Of a stretch of 64,000 bases of DNA, positions 51,721-61,179 are shown one piece after another. The stretch lies in NCBI RefSeq assembly GCF_014170375.1, contig NZ_LZZW01000016.1, forward strand, positions 158,524 to 222,523, read 5' to 3'. The stretch is from Variovorax sp. UMC13. Lineage in GTDB: Bacteria; Pseudomonadota; Gammaproteobacteria; Burkholderiales; Burkholderiaceae_C. Under the pieces are notes generated by a model. It was not told where the DNA came from, searched no databases, and saw nothing but the letters and a program-made list of their open reading frames with translations. Position numbers and translations under genes: made by a program. How positions within the stretch are numbered: position 1 is the first letter of the stretch; the number at the start of each line of letters is the position of its first letter.

Positions 51721-52484
51721 ATTCGAGCGCGCAAGACAGCGCCTTCCGCCGCATCGGCCTGCCGCTGCTGTTCGCCCTCGGCACCCTCGCGCTGTGGGAG
51801 GCCGCGGTGCGTTTCTTCGCCATCCGCGAGGTGCTGCTGCCCACGCCGAGCGCGATCGGCGCGCGGCTGGTCGAGACCTTCCCGCTGCTGATGCAGCACG
51901 CCTGGCCCACGGTGTGGGAAAGCGTGGCCGGCTTCGCCATCGCCTCGGTGCTGGGCGTGGCGCTGGCCGCGCTGCTCAGCGCCTCGGGCCTGATGCGCAG
52001 CATGCTGTACCCGAACGTGGTGCTGTTCCAGCTGATCCCCAAGATCGCGCTGGCGCCGCTGTTCATCGTCTGGCTGGGCATCGGCTTCCAGTCGAGGCTG
52101 ACCTTCTCGGTCTTCATCAGCTTCTTCCCGGTGGTGATCGCCGCGCTGGCGGGCCTGGACAACGTCGACAAGTCGCTGCTGCGGCTGTGCCGCGCGCTCA
52201 CCGCCTCGAGCTGGCAGGTGTTCTGCTCGGTGCGGCTGCCGCACGCGCTGCCCTATGTGTTCAGCGGCATGAAGATCGCGACCACCTTCGCCATCATCGG
52301 CGTGATCGTGGGCGAGTTCATCACCTCGCAGGCCGGCCTCGGCTACCTCATCCTTTTCGCTTCCTCGCAGGCCGACACGGCGCTGATCCTCGCGGCCATC
52401 GTGGTGCTGTGCGGCTTCGGCCTGCTGTTCTATGGCGCGGTGGCGCTGCTCGAGCGCTGGACCCAGAAGGTGTTCGGCGAATGA
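51717..52484 (+). CDS. NitT/TauT-family ABC transporter permease
   Basis: A 255-residue BPD permease from a GTG start overlapping the binding-protein stop. About six helices (GLPLLFALGTLALWEAAVRF; VLGVALAALLSASGLM; FAIIGVIVGEFITSQAGLGY). EAA loop near GLDNVDKSLLRLCRALTASS. It pairs with the ATPase that follows, overlapping by ATGA. Confidence 0.9.
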   Translation: MNSSAQDSAFRRIGLPLLFALGTLALWEAAVRFFAIREVLLPTPSAIGARLVETFPLLMQHAWPTVWESVAGFAIASVLGVALAALLSASGLMRSMLYPNVVLFQLIPKIALAPLFIVWLGIGFQSRLTFSVFISFFPVVIAALAGLDNVDKSLLRLCRALTASSWQVFCSVRLPHALPYVFSGMKIATTFAIIGVIVGEFITSQAGLGYLILFASSQADTALILAAIVVLCGFGLLFYGAVALLERWTQKVFGE

Positions 52485-53326
52485 CGACGATGACTTCCTC
52501 CTCCTCCTGGCTGCAGGCCACCTCCGTCGCCGCCGACCGCGACGCCAGCTACCTCTCGGTGCAGGGCGCGCGCAAGACCTACGCCACGCGCAACGGCGAG
52601 GTCCACGCGGTCGAACGCGCCGACTTCGACATCGACGAGGGCGACTTCGTGAGCCTGGTCGGCCCCAGCGGCTGCGGCAAGAGCACGCTGATGTCGATGA
52701 TCGGCGGGCTCGAGACCCCGAGCGCCGGCCACATCCGCGTGGGCGGCAGCCCCGTGACCGCGCCGCGCCGCGACTTCGGCTACGTGTTCCAGGACGCCAC
52801 GCTGCTGCCCTGGAAGACGGTGTTCGACAACGTGCTGTTCCCGATCCGCACGCAGAAGCGCCCGGTGGCCGACTACCTCGCCGAGGCCGAGCGGCTGCTG
52901 CGCCTGACCGACCTCTGGGCCTTCCGCGACAAGCGGCCGTCCGAGCTCTCGGGCGGCATGCGCCAGCGGGTGGCGATCTGCCGCGGCCTGATCAACGACC
53001 CGCAGCTGCTGATGATGGACGAGCCCTTCTCGGCGCTCGACGCGATCACGCGCGACGACATGAACCTCGCGCTCGCGCAGCTCTGGGACCAGGTGCACAA
53101 GACCGCGGTCTTCATCACCCACAGCATCCGCGAGGCGGTGTTCCTGTCAGACCGCGTGCTGGTGATGAACGCGCGGCCCTCGCGCATCGTGGCCGACATC
53201 CGCGTGCCCTTCGCGCGGCCGCGCCGCGCCGAGATGCAGGAAGAACCGCTGTTCAACGAGATCTGCGGCTTCGTGCGCGACAAGATCCACGAAGGCCATG
53301 GCAGTCGTCAGCCCGCGTCCGCCTGA
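52481..53326 (+). CDS. NitT/TauT-family ABC transporter ATP-binding protein
   Basis: A 281-residue ATPase. P-loop GPSGCGKSTLMSMIGG at 61-76, Q-loop YVFQDATLLPWKTV, signature ELSGGMRQRVAICRGLI, Walker B LLMMDEPFSALDAITRD and switch histidine in VFITHSIREAVFLSDR. A 25-residue N-terminal extension precedes the domain. It overlaps the GntR gene by 29 bases, so expression of transporter and regulator is joined. Confidence 0.92.
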   Translation: MTTMTSSSSWLQATSVAADRDASYLSVQGARKTYATRNGEVHAVERADFDIDEGDFVSLVGPSGCGKSTLMSMIGGLETPSAGHIRVGGSPVTAPRRDFGYVFQDATLLPWKTVFDNVLFPIRTQKRPVADYLAEAERLLRLTDLWAFRDKRPSELSGGMRQRVAICRGLINDPQLLMMDEPFSALDAITRDDMNLALAQLWDQVHKTAVFITHSIREAVFLSDRVLVMNARPSRIVADIRVPFARPRRAEMQEEPLFNEICGFVRDKIHEGHGSRQPASA

Positions 53327-54032
53327 GGCGATCCGCACCGCCGACACGCCGCTGCAGGCGCTGGTGCGCGCGCACCGCGAGGCCGGCGGCGGCCGGCTGT
53401 CGACCGACGCCATCGTGCGCCTGCTGCAGGAGGCGATCGTGCGCGGCCTGTTCGCGCCGGGCCAGGCGCTGCGCCAGGACGAGCTGGCCGCGCTGTGCCA
53501 CGTCAGCAAGATCCCGGTGCGCGAGGCGCTGCGCACGCTCGAGGCCAACGGCTTCGTCGAGCTGCTGATGAACCGCGGCGCGGTGGTCAAGGCGCTCACG
53601 CTCGACCAGCTGCGCGACGCCTTCGAGCTGCGCATGATGGTCGAGCCGCACCTGATGCGCACCGCCGCGCCGCTGCTGAGCGCAGGCGACCTCGACGAGG
53701 CCGAACAGCTGGTCGCGGCGATGGACGACGCGGGCCATGCCTGGGCCTTCAGCGAACTCAACGGCCGCTTCCACGACCTGCTCTATCGCGCGGCCGACAA
53801 GCCGCTGTCCAAGCAGATCCTCGCCATGCTGCAAGGCCACATCCAGCGCATGTCCTTCATGCAGCTCTCGCTCGCGGGCTTCAACCGCAGCTCGAACGAG
53901 GACCACCGGCTGATCCTCGCGGCCTGCCGCAGCGGCGACGCCGAAGCCGCCGCGCAGGCCGTGGCCGCGCATGTGGAAGGCGTGAAGGACATCGTGCTCG
54001 ACCTGTACGCGCGGCATCACGCGCGCGGCTGA
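53298..54032 (+). CDS. GntR-family (FadR/FCD) transcriptional regulator
   Basis: A 244-residue regulator. Winged helix about 38-105 (RGLFAPGQALRQDELAALCH then VSKIPVREALRTLEANGFVE). FCD ligand domain about 110-235 with metal-type residues in the DAFELRMMVEPHL and ELNGRFHDLLYRAAD helices and EDHRLILAAC. It probably represses the transporter operon until the imported compound or a metal-bound acid binds. Overlaps the ATPase gene by 29 bases. Confidence 0.9.
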   Translation: MAVVSPRPPEAIRTADTPLQALVRAHREAGGGRLSTDAIVRLLQEAIVRGLFAPGQALRQDELAALCHVSKIPVREALRTLEANGFVELLMNRGAVVKALTLDQLRDAFELRMMVEPHLMRTAAPLLSAGDLDEAEQLVAAMDDAGHAWAFSELNGRFHDLLYRAADKPLSKQILAMLQGHIQRMSFMQLSLAGFNRSSNEDHRLILAACRSGDAEAAAQAVAAHVEGVKDIVLDLYARHHARG

Positions 54033-54045
54033 GGCCGGCACGCGA

Positions 54046-54741
54046 TCAGGTCGACTTGAGGTGCCGGCGCTGGTCGTAGTTGGGCTGCGCCGGCAGGTCG
54101 GCCAGGTGCTTGGTGTCGGCCCAGTCCAGCACCTCGATCTGCGCCGGGTTCGCCGCGTCGGCGATGCGGATGCGGTTGATGCCCGCGTTGGGGATGTCGC
54201 TCTGGCGCGGGCCGTTGAGGCCCAGGCCGCGCGCGGTGCGCCACACCATGTCGAGCACGCCGCCGTGCGTGACCACCAGCAAGCGCCGGCCCGCGTGCGC
54301 GGTCGCGAGCGCGCCCAGCGCGCCCAGGATGCGCGCATGGAACTGCAGCGGCGATTCGCCCTCGGGCATGGCGTGGTCCTCGCGGAACTCCAGCCATTGC
54401 TCCCAGGCGCGCGGATGCAGCTCGCGGATGTCCTCGGCGCGCAGGCCCTCGACCACGCCGAAGTGCTGCTCGCGCAGCGCGGCCTGCGTCACCACCGGCA
54501 GCGCCAGCTGCTGCGCGGCGGGCGCGGCGGTCTGCTGGGCGCGCAGCAGGTCGCTGCAGAAGAGCAGGTCGACCGGCTCGCCCGCCAGCCGCAGGCCGAG
54601 CCGGCGCGCCTGCTCGTGGCCGGTGTCGTTGAGCGGGATGTCGATGTGGCCCTGGAAGCGCAGTTCGCGGTTCCAGTCGGTCTCGCCGTGGCGGATCAGG
54701 ATGAAGTCGGTGGGGGTGGAAGGCGGTGTGGATGTGGTCAT
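54046..54741 (-). CDS. Histidine phosphatase family protein
   Basis: A 231-residue phosphoglycerate-mutase-like phosphatase. LIRHGETDWNRELRFQGHID near 15-34 carries the phosphorylated H18. Then FCSDLLRAQQTAAPAA, EQHFGVVEGL and LVVTHGGVLDMVWR with the second histidine. Similar to GpmB, CobC or PhpB; the substrate is not decided by sequence. It converges with the GntR gene and stands alone. Confidence 0.88.
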   Translation of the reverse strand: MTTSTPPSTPTDFILIRHGETDWNRELRFQGHIDIPLNDTGHEQARRLGLRLAGEPVDLLFCSDLLRAQQTAAPAAQQLALPVVTQAALREQHFGVVEGLRAEDIRELHPRAWEQWLEFREDHAMPEGESPLQFHARILGALGALATAHAGRRLLVVTHGGVLDMVWRTARGLGLNGPRQSDIPNAGINRIRIADAANPAQIEVLDWADTKHLADLPAQPNYDQRRHLKST

Positions 54742-54802
54742 GGCTGCGGGCTATTGTCTCCGCATCGCATGCAGACCCCGCGGCTTCGCGGACAATGGCG
54801 CG

Positions 54803-55513
54803 ATGCCCCGTCTAGTCCTCTTGCCCGGCCTCGCCTGCGACGAGCGCCTCTGGCAGGCCCAGCGCCCTGCCCTCCCGCCCCGCTTCGATGCCCGCGTGAG
54901 CGATGTGCATACCCGGCACGAACGCATCGAACACATGGCCGCGGCCGTGCTGGCCGAGAACGAGGGCCCGCTGATCCTGTGCGGCGCCTCGCTGGGCGGC
55001 ATGGTCGCGATGGCCGCCGCGCAGCAGGCGCCCGAGCGCGTCGTCGGCCTGGCCCTGCTGGGCACCAGCGCGCGGCCCGAGACGCCCGAGATGTTCCAGC
55101 TGCGCGAATCGGCGATCGAGATGTTCGAGCGCGGCGAGGCGCGCGAACTGATCGAACTCAACGCCAACTTCGCGCTGCATCCTGCCCAGGTGGCCGACAA
55201 GGCGCTGGTGCGCCGCTACGTGGAAATGGTGCTCGACGCCGGCGTGACGCAGCTGGTGCGCCAGAACCGCGCCGCCATGCAGCGGCCCGATGCGCGCCGC
55301 CATCTGCCGGCCGTGCGCTGCCCGGTGCTGGTGCTGTGTGGCGACGGCGACAAGCTCACACCGCCCGAATGCAGCAGCGAGATCGCGGGGCTGGTGCCGC
55401 AGGCCGAGCTGCAGTGGATCACCCAGGCCGGCCACATGCTCACGATGGAGCAGCCGGCGCAGGTCAACGCGGCACTGCTCCACTGGCTGCGCCGCTGGAG
55501 CGCGGACGCCTGA
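54803..55513 (+). CDS. Alpha/beta hydrolase
   Basis: A 236-residue cytoplasmic hydrolase, ATG 54803 (MPRLVLLPGLACDERLWQ). Nucleophile elbow LCGASLGGMVAM with S63, acid in LVLCGDGDKLTPPE and histidine in ITQAGHMLTMEQP. Of the MenH/BioH-like size class; substrate unknown. Divergent from the histidine phosphatase gene by 61 bases. Confidence 0.85.
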   Translation: MPRLVLLPGLACDERLWQAQRPALPPRFDARVSDVHTRHERIEHMAAAVLAENEGPLILCGASLGGMVAMAAAQQAPERVVGLALLGTSARPETPEMFQLRESAIEMFERGEARELIELNANFALHPAQVADKALVRRYVEMVLDAGVTQLVRQNRAAMQRPDARRHLPAVRCPVLVLCGDGDKLTPPECSSEIAGLVPQAELQWITQAGHMLTMEQPAQVNAALLHWLRRWSADA

Positions 55514-55534
55514 CCGGGCCCCGTCGGCCGGCGT

Positions 55535-55765
55535 TCAGCCGATGGCCGCGCTGACGCCGCGCGGGCCGTCGGGCCCGCCCAGCGCACGCAAGGCCGCGAA
55601 GCCGGCCACCAGCGCATCGCCATAGCTGTCGTAGTCGCGTTCGGCACTGCGCAGCAGCGCGTAGTGGGCGAACACGCTTTTTTCGCCCGTGCCCTGGAGG
55701 ATCACCCAGCCGTAGCGGTGCTCCGGCCGCTCGCGCACGCTCAGTGCGAGGTCTCGCAGTTCCAT
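55535..55765 (-). CDS. Small hypothetical protein
   Basis: A 76-residue protein starting MELRDLALSVRERPE; AGGGAG precedes the ATG at 55765. The centre HRYGWVILQGTGEKSVFAHY and DYDSYGDALVAGFAALRALG resemble a small alpha/beta fold of unknown family. Not co-transcribed with the hydrolase. Conserved-looking codon use, so likely real. Confidence 0.65.
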   Translation of the reverse strand: MELRDLALSVRERPEHRYGWVILQGTGEKSVFAHYALLRSAERDYDSYGDALVAGFAALRALGGPDGPRGVSAAIG

Positions 55766-55878
55766 GTTGACAACTCCCTGTCGATTCTTGTGGCGCACTT
55801 TTTAGCCGCTGGGCGCGGCGCCATCAAGGTCATCCTTCACGCTTCGGGCCCGCAGGGCCGTGCGCGCAAGGAGCGGGA

Positions 55879-56619
55879 TCAGGTGCAGGCCATGACCGCG
55901 ATGCCTTCGCGCTCGAGCGCGTCGCGGATGCGCCGCGCGAAGGCCAGCGCATGCGCGCCGTCGCCGTGCAGGCACACGCTCTGGGCGTTGACGGCGACCA
56001 GGCTGCCGTCGATGGCCCGGACCTGGTGTTCGCGCACCAGCGACAGGGTCTGGGCCAGCGACTGCGCCTCGTCCTCGATCAGCGCGCCGGGCTGGCCGCG
56101 CGGCACCAGGCTGCCGTCGGGCATGTAGCCGCGGTCGGCGAACACCTCTTCCACCGGCCGCAGGCCGGCCCGCTCGGCGGCCTGGATCATGCCGCTGCCG
56201 GCCAGGCCGAAGAAGCGCAAGGCCGGATCGAAATGGCGCACCGCGTCGCACAGCGCGTCGGCGAGCGCGGGCTCCTTGACTGCCTGGTTGTAGAGCGCGC
56301 CATGGGCCTTGACGTGGGCCAGCGTGCCGCCTTCGGCCTTGACGATCGCGGCCAGCGCACCGATCTGGTAGAGCACGCCGGCCACGATCTCCTCGGGCGG
56401 CAGCTGCATCGCGCTGCGGCCGAAGTTGGCGCGGTCGGGAAAGCTCGGGTGCGCGCCGATCGCCACCTTGTGGTCGATGGCCCAGCGCACGCACTGGCGC
56501 ATGGTCATCGCATCGCCCGCGTGCCAGCCGCAGGCGATGTTGGCCGAGCTCACGAGCTTCAGAAGTTCTTCGTCACTGCCGGCGCCTTCGCCGAGGTCGG
56601 CGTTCAGATCGATCTGCAT
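55879..56619 (-). CDS. pxpA: 5-oxoprolinase subunit A
   Basis: A 246-residue LamB/YcsF protein. Seen: [20 protein letters not shown] at 4-23, [48 protein letters not shown] and a C-terminal [18 protein letters not shown]. With PxpB and PxpC it cleaves 5-oxoproline to glutamate with ATP. Separated by 49 bases from pxpC; gene order is B-C-A. Confidence 0.94.
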   Translation of the reverse strand: MQIDLNADLGEGAGSDEELLKLVSSANIACGWHAGDAMTMRQCVRWAIDHKVAIGAHPSFPDRANFGRSAMQLPPEEIVAGVLYQIGALAAIVKAEGGTLAHVKAHGALYNQAVKEPALADALCDAVRHFDPALRFFGLAGSGMIQAAERAGLRPVEEVFADRGYMPDGSLVPRGQPGALIEDEAQSLAQTLSLVREHQVRAIDGSLVAVNAQSVCLHGDGAHALAFARRIRDALEREGIAVMACT

Positions 56620-56668
56620 GGGATGCTCCTTCGAAACGATTCTGCGCCGAGCCCGGCCGGCCCGCGCG

Positions 56669-57688
56669 TCAGCCGGGATGCGGTCGGCCTGCGGGCCATC
56701 CGCCGGCCGCCAGGCCCTGCGCCACCTGCGCCAGGTAGCGCTGCTGCGCGGCCCAGGCCTGGGTCGCCTCCGCCGCGTCGGTCTGCACCAGCCGCAGCGT
56801 GCCGCCCAGCGGCGCCTGCGCGAGCTTCCAGAGGTCGGCCCGGATCACCACGCCGATGCGCGGGTAGCCGCCCGTGGTCTGGGCGTCGCCCATGAGGATG
56901 ATGGGCTGGCCCGAAGGCGGCACCTGCACCGTGCCCGGCACCACGCCCGAGGACAGCATGTCGCCCGCGCGGCGGCGGGCCAGCACCGGCCCGTCGAGCC
57001 GGCTGCCCATGCGGTTGCTCTGCGGCGTGAGGCGCCAGGGCTCGCGCCACAGCGCCGCGACCGAGGTGGCGGTGAACAGCTCGCACTCGGGGCCGGGCAT
57101 CACGCGCAGCGCGATCGCGTCGCCGAGGTCGGCCTGGCCTTCGAGCGTCCAGGCGGGTGTGCGCACGCCGAAGGCGCGCCGCGCACGCTGGGCCGCGTCG
57201 AGCGGACTCGGGCCCAGCGGCAGCCGGTCGCCCTTCTTCAGGGCGCGGCCCTGGTGGCCGCCGAAGCCGGCCTTGAGGTCGGTGCTGCGCGAACCCAGCA
57301 CCGGCGCGACGTCGATGCCGCCGGCCACGGCCAGCCAGCTGCGCACGCCCTTCTTGCCGGCCGCGGCGGCATTGGCGCCACCCAGCACCAGGCGCTGGCC
57401 CGCCGCCACCGGCGTGCTCCAGCCGGGCCGCAGCGGCAGGCCGTTGAGCCGGGCGTCGAAATCGTCGCCGGCCAGCGCGATGCGCGTGTCGGCCTCGAAG
57501 CGGAATTCGCAGGCGCCCAGCGTGAGTTCCAGGCCCGCAGCGCCGTCGGCATTGCCGACCAGCCGGTTGGCCAAGGTGAGCCCCAGCGCATCGAGCGCGC
57601 CGCCCGGGCAGATGCCGCGCTCGCGGTGGCCATGGCGCCCCAGGTCCTGCACCGAGGCCAGCATGCCGGGCTTGAGGACGAGGATCAT
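56669..57688 (-). CDS. pxpC: 5-oxoprolinase subunit C (biotin-dependent carboxyltransferase-like domain)
   Basis: A 339-residue protein. Seen: [29 protein letters not shown] start ([19 protein letters not shown]), [20 protein letters not shown], and [19 protein letters not shown]. Same domain occurs in allophanate hydrolase and urea amidolyases. Start ATG 57688 overlaps the pxpB stop. It normally acts with PxpB as the ATP-dependent phosphorylating part. Confidence 0.92.
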   Translation of the reverse strand: MILVLKPGMLASVQDLGRHGHRERGICPGGALDALGLTLANRLVGNADGAAGLELTLGACEFRFEADTRIALAGDDFDARLNGLPLRPGWSTPVAAGQRLVLGGANAAAAGKKGVRSWLAVAGGIDVAPVLGSRSTDLKAGFGGHQGRALKKGDRLPLGPSPLDAAQRARRAFGVRTPAWTLEGQADLGDAIALRVMPGPECELFTATSVAALWREPWRLTPQSNRMGSRLDGPVLARRRAGDMLSSGVVPGTVQVPPSGQPIILMGDAQTTGGYPRIGVVIRADLWKLAQAPLGGTLRLVQTDAAEATQAWAAQQRYLAQVAQGLAAGGWPAGRPHPG

Positions 57689-58341
57689 GGCAGCTCCACG
57701 CTCTCGACCACGAAGCGCACGCGGTCGCCCGCGCGCAGCAGCGTCGGCTCCTCGGCCGCGGGATCGAACAGGCTCAGCGAGGTGCGGCCGATCAGCTGCC
57801 AGCCGCCGGGCGACACCAGCGGGTAGATGCCGGTCTGCGCGCCGCCGATGCCCACCGAGCGCGCCGGCACCGCCGTGCGCGGCTCGGCGCGGCGCGGGGT
57901 CGCGAGCTCGGGCGCCAGCCCGCCCATGAAGGCGAAGCCGGGCAGGAAACCCAGCAGGTAGACCACGTACTCGCCGGCGCTGTGGCGGCGCACCACCTCG
58001 GCCGGCGTGAGGCCGGTGTGGGCCGCGACCTCGCCCAGGTCGGGACCGTGCTCGCCGCCGTAGGCCACGGGGATCTCGACGGTGCGGCCGTCGACGGCCG
58101 CGGCATCGAGCTGCGGCCAGGCGGCCAGCACCTGGATCTCGAGCTCGGCCGCGTCGACCTGCAGCGGGTCGAACAGCAGCGTGAGGTTGTTCATGCCGGG
58201 CAGCACCTCGTGCACCGCCGGCCACTGCATCGCCTCGCGCGCCAGGGCCCAGATCTTCTGCTGCTGCGCCAGCGTGGCCGGCGCCGGCAGCTCGCACAGC
58301 AGCGCGGCATCGCCCAGGGGATGAAGCCGCGGCGGCGTCAT
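57685..58341 (-). CDS. pxpB: 5-oxoprolinase subunit B
   Basis: A 218-residue KipI-type protein: [20 protein letters not shown], then [40 protein letters not shown], and [20 protein letters not shown]. Works with PxpC. Its start overlaps the coaD stop by ATGA, so it is coupled to a CoA-synthesis gene; its stop overlaps pxpC likewise. Confidence 0.93.
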   Translation of the reverse strand: MTPPRLHPLGDAALLCELPAPATLAQQQKIWALAREAMQWPAVHEVLPGMNNLTLLFDPLQVDAAELEIQVLAAWPQLDAAAVDGRTVEIPVAYGGEHGPDLGEVAAHTGLTPAEVVRRHSAGEYVVYLLGFLPGFAFMGGLAPELATPRRAEPRTAVPARSVGIGGAQTGIYPLVSPGGWQLIGRTSLSLFDPAAEEPTLLRAGDRVRFVVESVELP

Positions 58342-58838
58342 TCCCCGCCGAGACTGCGCACCTTGGCAACCAGCTTGTCCTGCACGAAGGGCGAGACGAA
58401 CTTGTCGACCTCGCCGCCCAGCATCGCGATCTCGCGCACGAAGGTGCTGGAGATGAACTGGTACTTGTCGCTCGGGGTCAGGAAGACGGTCTCGACGTCG
58501 GGCATCAGCGAACGGTTCATGCCGGCCAGCTGGAACTCGTAGTCGAAGTCGGTCACGGCACGCAGGCCGCGCACCATGGCCTTGCCGCCGCGCGCCACGA
58601 CGAAGTCGCGCAGCAGGCCGGCGAAGCTCTCGACCTTGACCTGGTCGCTGTAGGGCGCCACCGCCTCCTGCGCCATCTCGATGCGCTCCTGCAGGGAGAA
58701 CAGCGTCTTCTTGTGATGACCCGCCGCCACCGCCACGATGACGTGCGAGAACAGCTGGGTGGCCCGCCGAACCACGTCTTCGTGGCCGAGCGTCATGGGG
58801 TCGAAGGTGCCGGGGTAGACCGCGATCACGCTGGACAT
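58338..58838 (-). CDS. coaD: Phosphopantetheine adenylyltransferase
   Basis: A 166-residue CoA pathway enzyme from ATG 58838. Seen: [20 protein letters not shown] with the (T/H)xGH nucleotide motif, [20 protein letters not shown] and the [20 protein letters not shown] region. It overlaps pxpB, so CoA synthesis and 5-oxoproline recycling may be co-expressed. It follows rsmD, a common rsmD-coaD order. Confidence 0.95.
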   Translation of the reverse strand: MSSVIAVYPGTFDPMTLGHEDVVRRATQLFSHVIVAVAAGHHKKTLFSLQERIEMAQEAVAPYSDQVKVESFAGLLRDFVVARGGKAMVRGLRAVTDFDYEFQLAGMNRSLMPDVETVFLTPSDKYQFISSTFVREIAMLGGEVDKFVSPFVQDKLVAKVRSLGGE

Positions 58839-58881
58839 CGTGCGAACTCCTTGTGCAGCCATTGCCGCATGAATCGGCGGA

Positions 58882-59532
58882 TTATGCAGTCGGCGCTTCG
58901 GCCGCCCGGAGCAGGTGCGCATGCACCGCCCCGGCCTTGAGATGGCGGAAGCCCGCCAGGCCCAGGGCCGCGAGCTCCTCGTCGGGCCACTGGCGCGGCG
59001 CCTCGAGGTAGACCGCGCCGCCGGGCTGCAGCGCGCGCGCGGCCGCGCGCAGCGCCGGTTCGTAGAGCGCGGGGTTCTCGAAGGGCGGATCGAGCAGCAC
59101 CAGGGTCAGGCTGCCGGCCGGCACGCGCTCCAGCGCGGTCACGCCGTGGCCGCGCTCGATGCGCACCGCATCGGCCGAGAGCTTGGCCTTGGCCTTCTGC
59201 AGCTGGGTGACGAGTTCGGGATCCTGCTCGCACAGCAGCACCGAGGCCGCGCCGCGCGAGGCCGCCTCGAAGCCCAGCGCGCCGGTGCCCGCGAAGGCAT
59301 CAAGGCAGTGCCAGCCCGGCAGCTCGCCGCCGCCCGCACCGGCCAGGCTCGCGAGCCAGTTGAACAGCGTTTCGCGCACCCGGTCGGGCGTGGGCCGCAG
59401 GCCGGGCTTGTCAGCCACGGCCAGGCGCGTGCGCTTCCACTGGCCGCCGATGATGCGGACTTCGTGCGGGCGCTTGTCGTGTTTGGGGACCTTGGGGGTC
59501 GCGGATGTCGCTGGGGAAACCTTCTTCTTCAT
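58882..59532 (-). CDS. rsmD: 16S rRNA m2G966 methyltransferase RsmD
   Basis: A 216-residue SAM enzyme. Seen: [20 protein letters not shown] near 25-44, [15 protein letters not shown], the SAM loop [20 protein letters not shown] and the catalytic [14 protein letters not shown]. The N-terminal 22 residues are a lysine-rich extension. It precedes coaD by 43 bases. Confidence 0.94.
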   Translation of the reverse strand: MKKKVSPATSATPKVPKHDKRPHEVRIIGGQWKRTRLAVADKPGLRPTPDRVRETLFNWLASLAGAGGGELPGWHCLDAFAGTGALGFEAASRGAASVLLCEQDPELVTQLQKAKAKLSADAVRIERGHGVTALERVPAGSLTLVLLDPPFENPALYEPALRAAARALQPGGAVYLEAPRQWPDEELAALGLAGFRHLKAGAVHAHLLRAAEAPTA

Positions 59533-59566
59533 GCGGCGAGCTTAACGGCAGCCGGGCACCCTGCGC

Positions 59567-60199
59567 TCAGCCGGCCGACAGACCGTGCCGCAGCAGCAGC
59601 CAGGCGAGCAGCAGCATGGCGCAGCCGATCGCCCCATCGACCCACTGCCAGGCCCGCGGCCGCTCGAACCAGGGCGCAAGCAGCCGCGCGCCGAAGCCCA
59701 GCGCGCTGAACCACAGCGCGCTCGCGAGCGCCGCGCCGGCCACGAAGCCGGCGCGCGCCGGGCCCGCGTACTGCGCGCCGGTGCCGCCGACGAAGAGCAC
59801 GGTGTCGAGGTAGACATGCGGGTTCAGCAGCGTGAAGGCAGCGGCCTGGGCCAGCACCGCGCGGCGCGAGGCGGCGCCGCGGCCCGCCTCGACCAGGCCG
59901 CCCTGCACCCGGCGCGCGCGCCACAGGCTGCGCAGGCCATAGGCCGCGAGGAAGGCCGCGCCCGCGAAGGCCATCGCCGCGGCCAGGCCGGGCCGCCCCT
60001 GCAGCAGCTGCGCCATGCCCAGCACACCGAGCGCGACCAGCAGCGCGTCGCCGAGCGCGCAGAACACCACGACCGCCGTCACATGCTCGCGGCGCAGGCC
60101 CTGGCGCAGCACGAAGGCGTTCTGGGCGCCGATCGCGACGATCAGCACCAGGCTCATGGCGAAGCCGTGCGGGAGGGCGGAGAGGGCGAAAGAGGACAT
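59567..60199 (-). CDS. argO: LysE-family arginine/lysine exporter
   Basis: A 210-residue membrane exporter with about six helices. LPHGFAMSLVLIVAIGAQNA with the conserved GAQNAFVLRQG, then ALGDALLVALGVLGMAQLL, FTLLNPHVYLDTVLFVGG (NPxxxLDT motif) and VDGAIGCAMLLLAWLLL. ATG 60199 is preferred over an upstream extension. Divergent from an ArgP-like activator, as E. coli argO is driven by ArgP. Confidence 0.9.
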   Translation of the reverse strand: MSSFALSALPHGFAMSLVLIVAIGAQNAFVLRQGLRREHVTAVVVFCALGDALLVALGVLGMAQLLQGRPGLAAAMAFAGAAFLAAYGLRSLWRARRVQGGLVEAGRGAASRRAVLAQAAAFTLLNPHVYLDTVLFVGGTGAQYAGPARAGFVAGAALASALWFSALGFGARLLAPWFERPRAWQWVDGAIGCAMLLLAWLLLRHGLSAG

Positions 60200-60237
60200 G
60201 GGCTGCGAGTGTCTCGATGGCATCGCATGAAGGCAAA

Positions 60238-60261
60238 CTAAGATGGCTTCACCTGGATTAG
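60238..60261. promoter_or_regulatory. Candidate ArgP binding dyad
   Basis: CTAA-N16-TTAG lies in the 76-base gap between the divergent argO and argP starts. LysR-type regulators bind such short dyads in divergent promoters. A weak pattern by itself, supported by position. Confidence 0.35.
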
Positions 60262-60275
60262 AGAAACTTAATACC

Positions 60276-61175
60276 ATGCTCGACTACGCCGCCCTGCATG
60301 CGCTCGCCGCGGTGGTGCGCGAAGGCAGCTTCGAACGCGCGGCGCGCACGCTCCACGTCACGCCCTCCGCGGTCTCGCAGCGCCTGAAGGCGCTCGAGGA
60401 GCGGCTGGGCATCGCGCTGGTGCTGCGCGGCACGCCCTGCACCGCGACCGAGGCGGGCCGTCACCTCTGCCGCCATGCCGAGCGCGTGCAGCTGCTCGAG
60501 CACGAACTGGGCGCGCTGCTGCCCGCCCAGCCCTCGGTCGACGCGGAACGCATGACGGTGCGCATCGCGGTCAATGCCGACAGCCTGGCCACCTGGTTCG
60601 TGCCCGCGATGGCGGCCTTCGCGGGGCAGACGCCGGTGTTGCTCGACGTGGGCGTCGACGACCAGGATCACACGGCCGAACGGCTGCGCAGCGGCGACGT
60701 GCTGGCCGCCGTGACGGCCATGGCCAAGCCCGTGAGCGGCTGCAACAGCAGCGCGCTGGGATCGATGCGCTATGTGGCGGCGGCCAGCCCGGCCTTCGTG
60801 CAGGCGCACTTCGCGGACGGCGTGCATGCGCGCTCGCTGGCGCGCGCGCCCAGCCTGGTCTTCGACCGCAAGGACCGGCTGCAGTCGCGCTGGATGCGCC
60901 GCCTCTGCCCGCGCGGGGTCGAGGCGCCGCGCCATTGGCTGCCCTCGCCCCAGGCCTTCGCCGAGGCGGCCTGCGCGGGGATGGGCTGGGGCATGCACCC
61001 GCGCAGCCTGATCGCGCAGGCGCTGCGCGAGGGCACGCTGGTCGAGCTGGTGCCCGACACGCCGATGTCGGTGCCGCTCTACTGGCAGCAGGCGCGCGGC
61101 GCGCCGCCGCTGCTCAAGCGGCTGGCCGAGGCGGTGTTCCAGGCGGCGCGCAGCGGGCCGCACGCGCTGGACTGA
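60276..61175 (+). CDS. argP: LysR-family regulator, ArgP/IciA type
   Basis: A 299-residue LysR regulator, ATG 60276 (MLDYAALHALAAVVREGSFE). Helix-turn-helix with AARTLHVTPSAVSQRLKALE, then the effector domain with RIAVNADSLATWFVPAMAAF, VDDQDHTAERLRSGDVLAAV and AFAEAACAGMGWGMHPRSLI, all in the ArgP pattern. Known: ArgP with arginine or canavanine activates argO; with lysine it stalls RNA polymerase. Divergent from argO. Confidence 0.92.
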   Translation: MLDYAALHALAAVVREGSFERAARTLHVTPSAVSQRLKALEERLGIALVLRGTPCTATEAGRHLCRHAERVQLLEHELGALLPAQPSVDAERMTVRIAVNADSLATWFVPAMAAFAGQTPVLLDVGVDDQDHTAERLRSGDVLAAVTAMAKPVSGCNSSALGSMRYVAAASPAFVQAHFADGVHARSLARAPSLVFDRKDRLQSRWMRRLCPRGVEAPRHWLPSPQAFAEAACAGMGWGMHPRSLIAQALREGTLVELVPDTPMSVPLYWQQARGAPPLLKRLAEAVFQAARSGPHALD

Positions 61176-61179
61176 TCCG

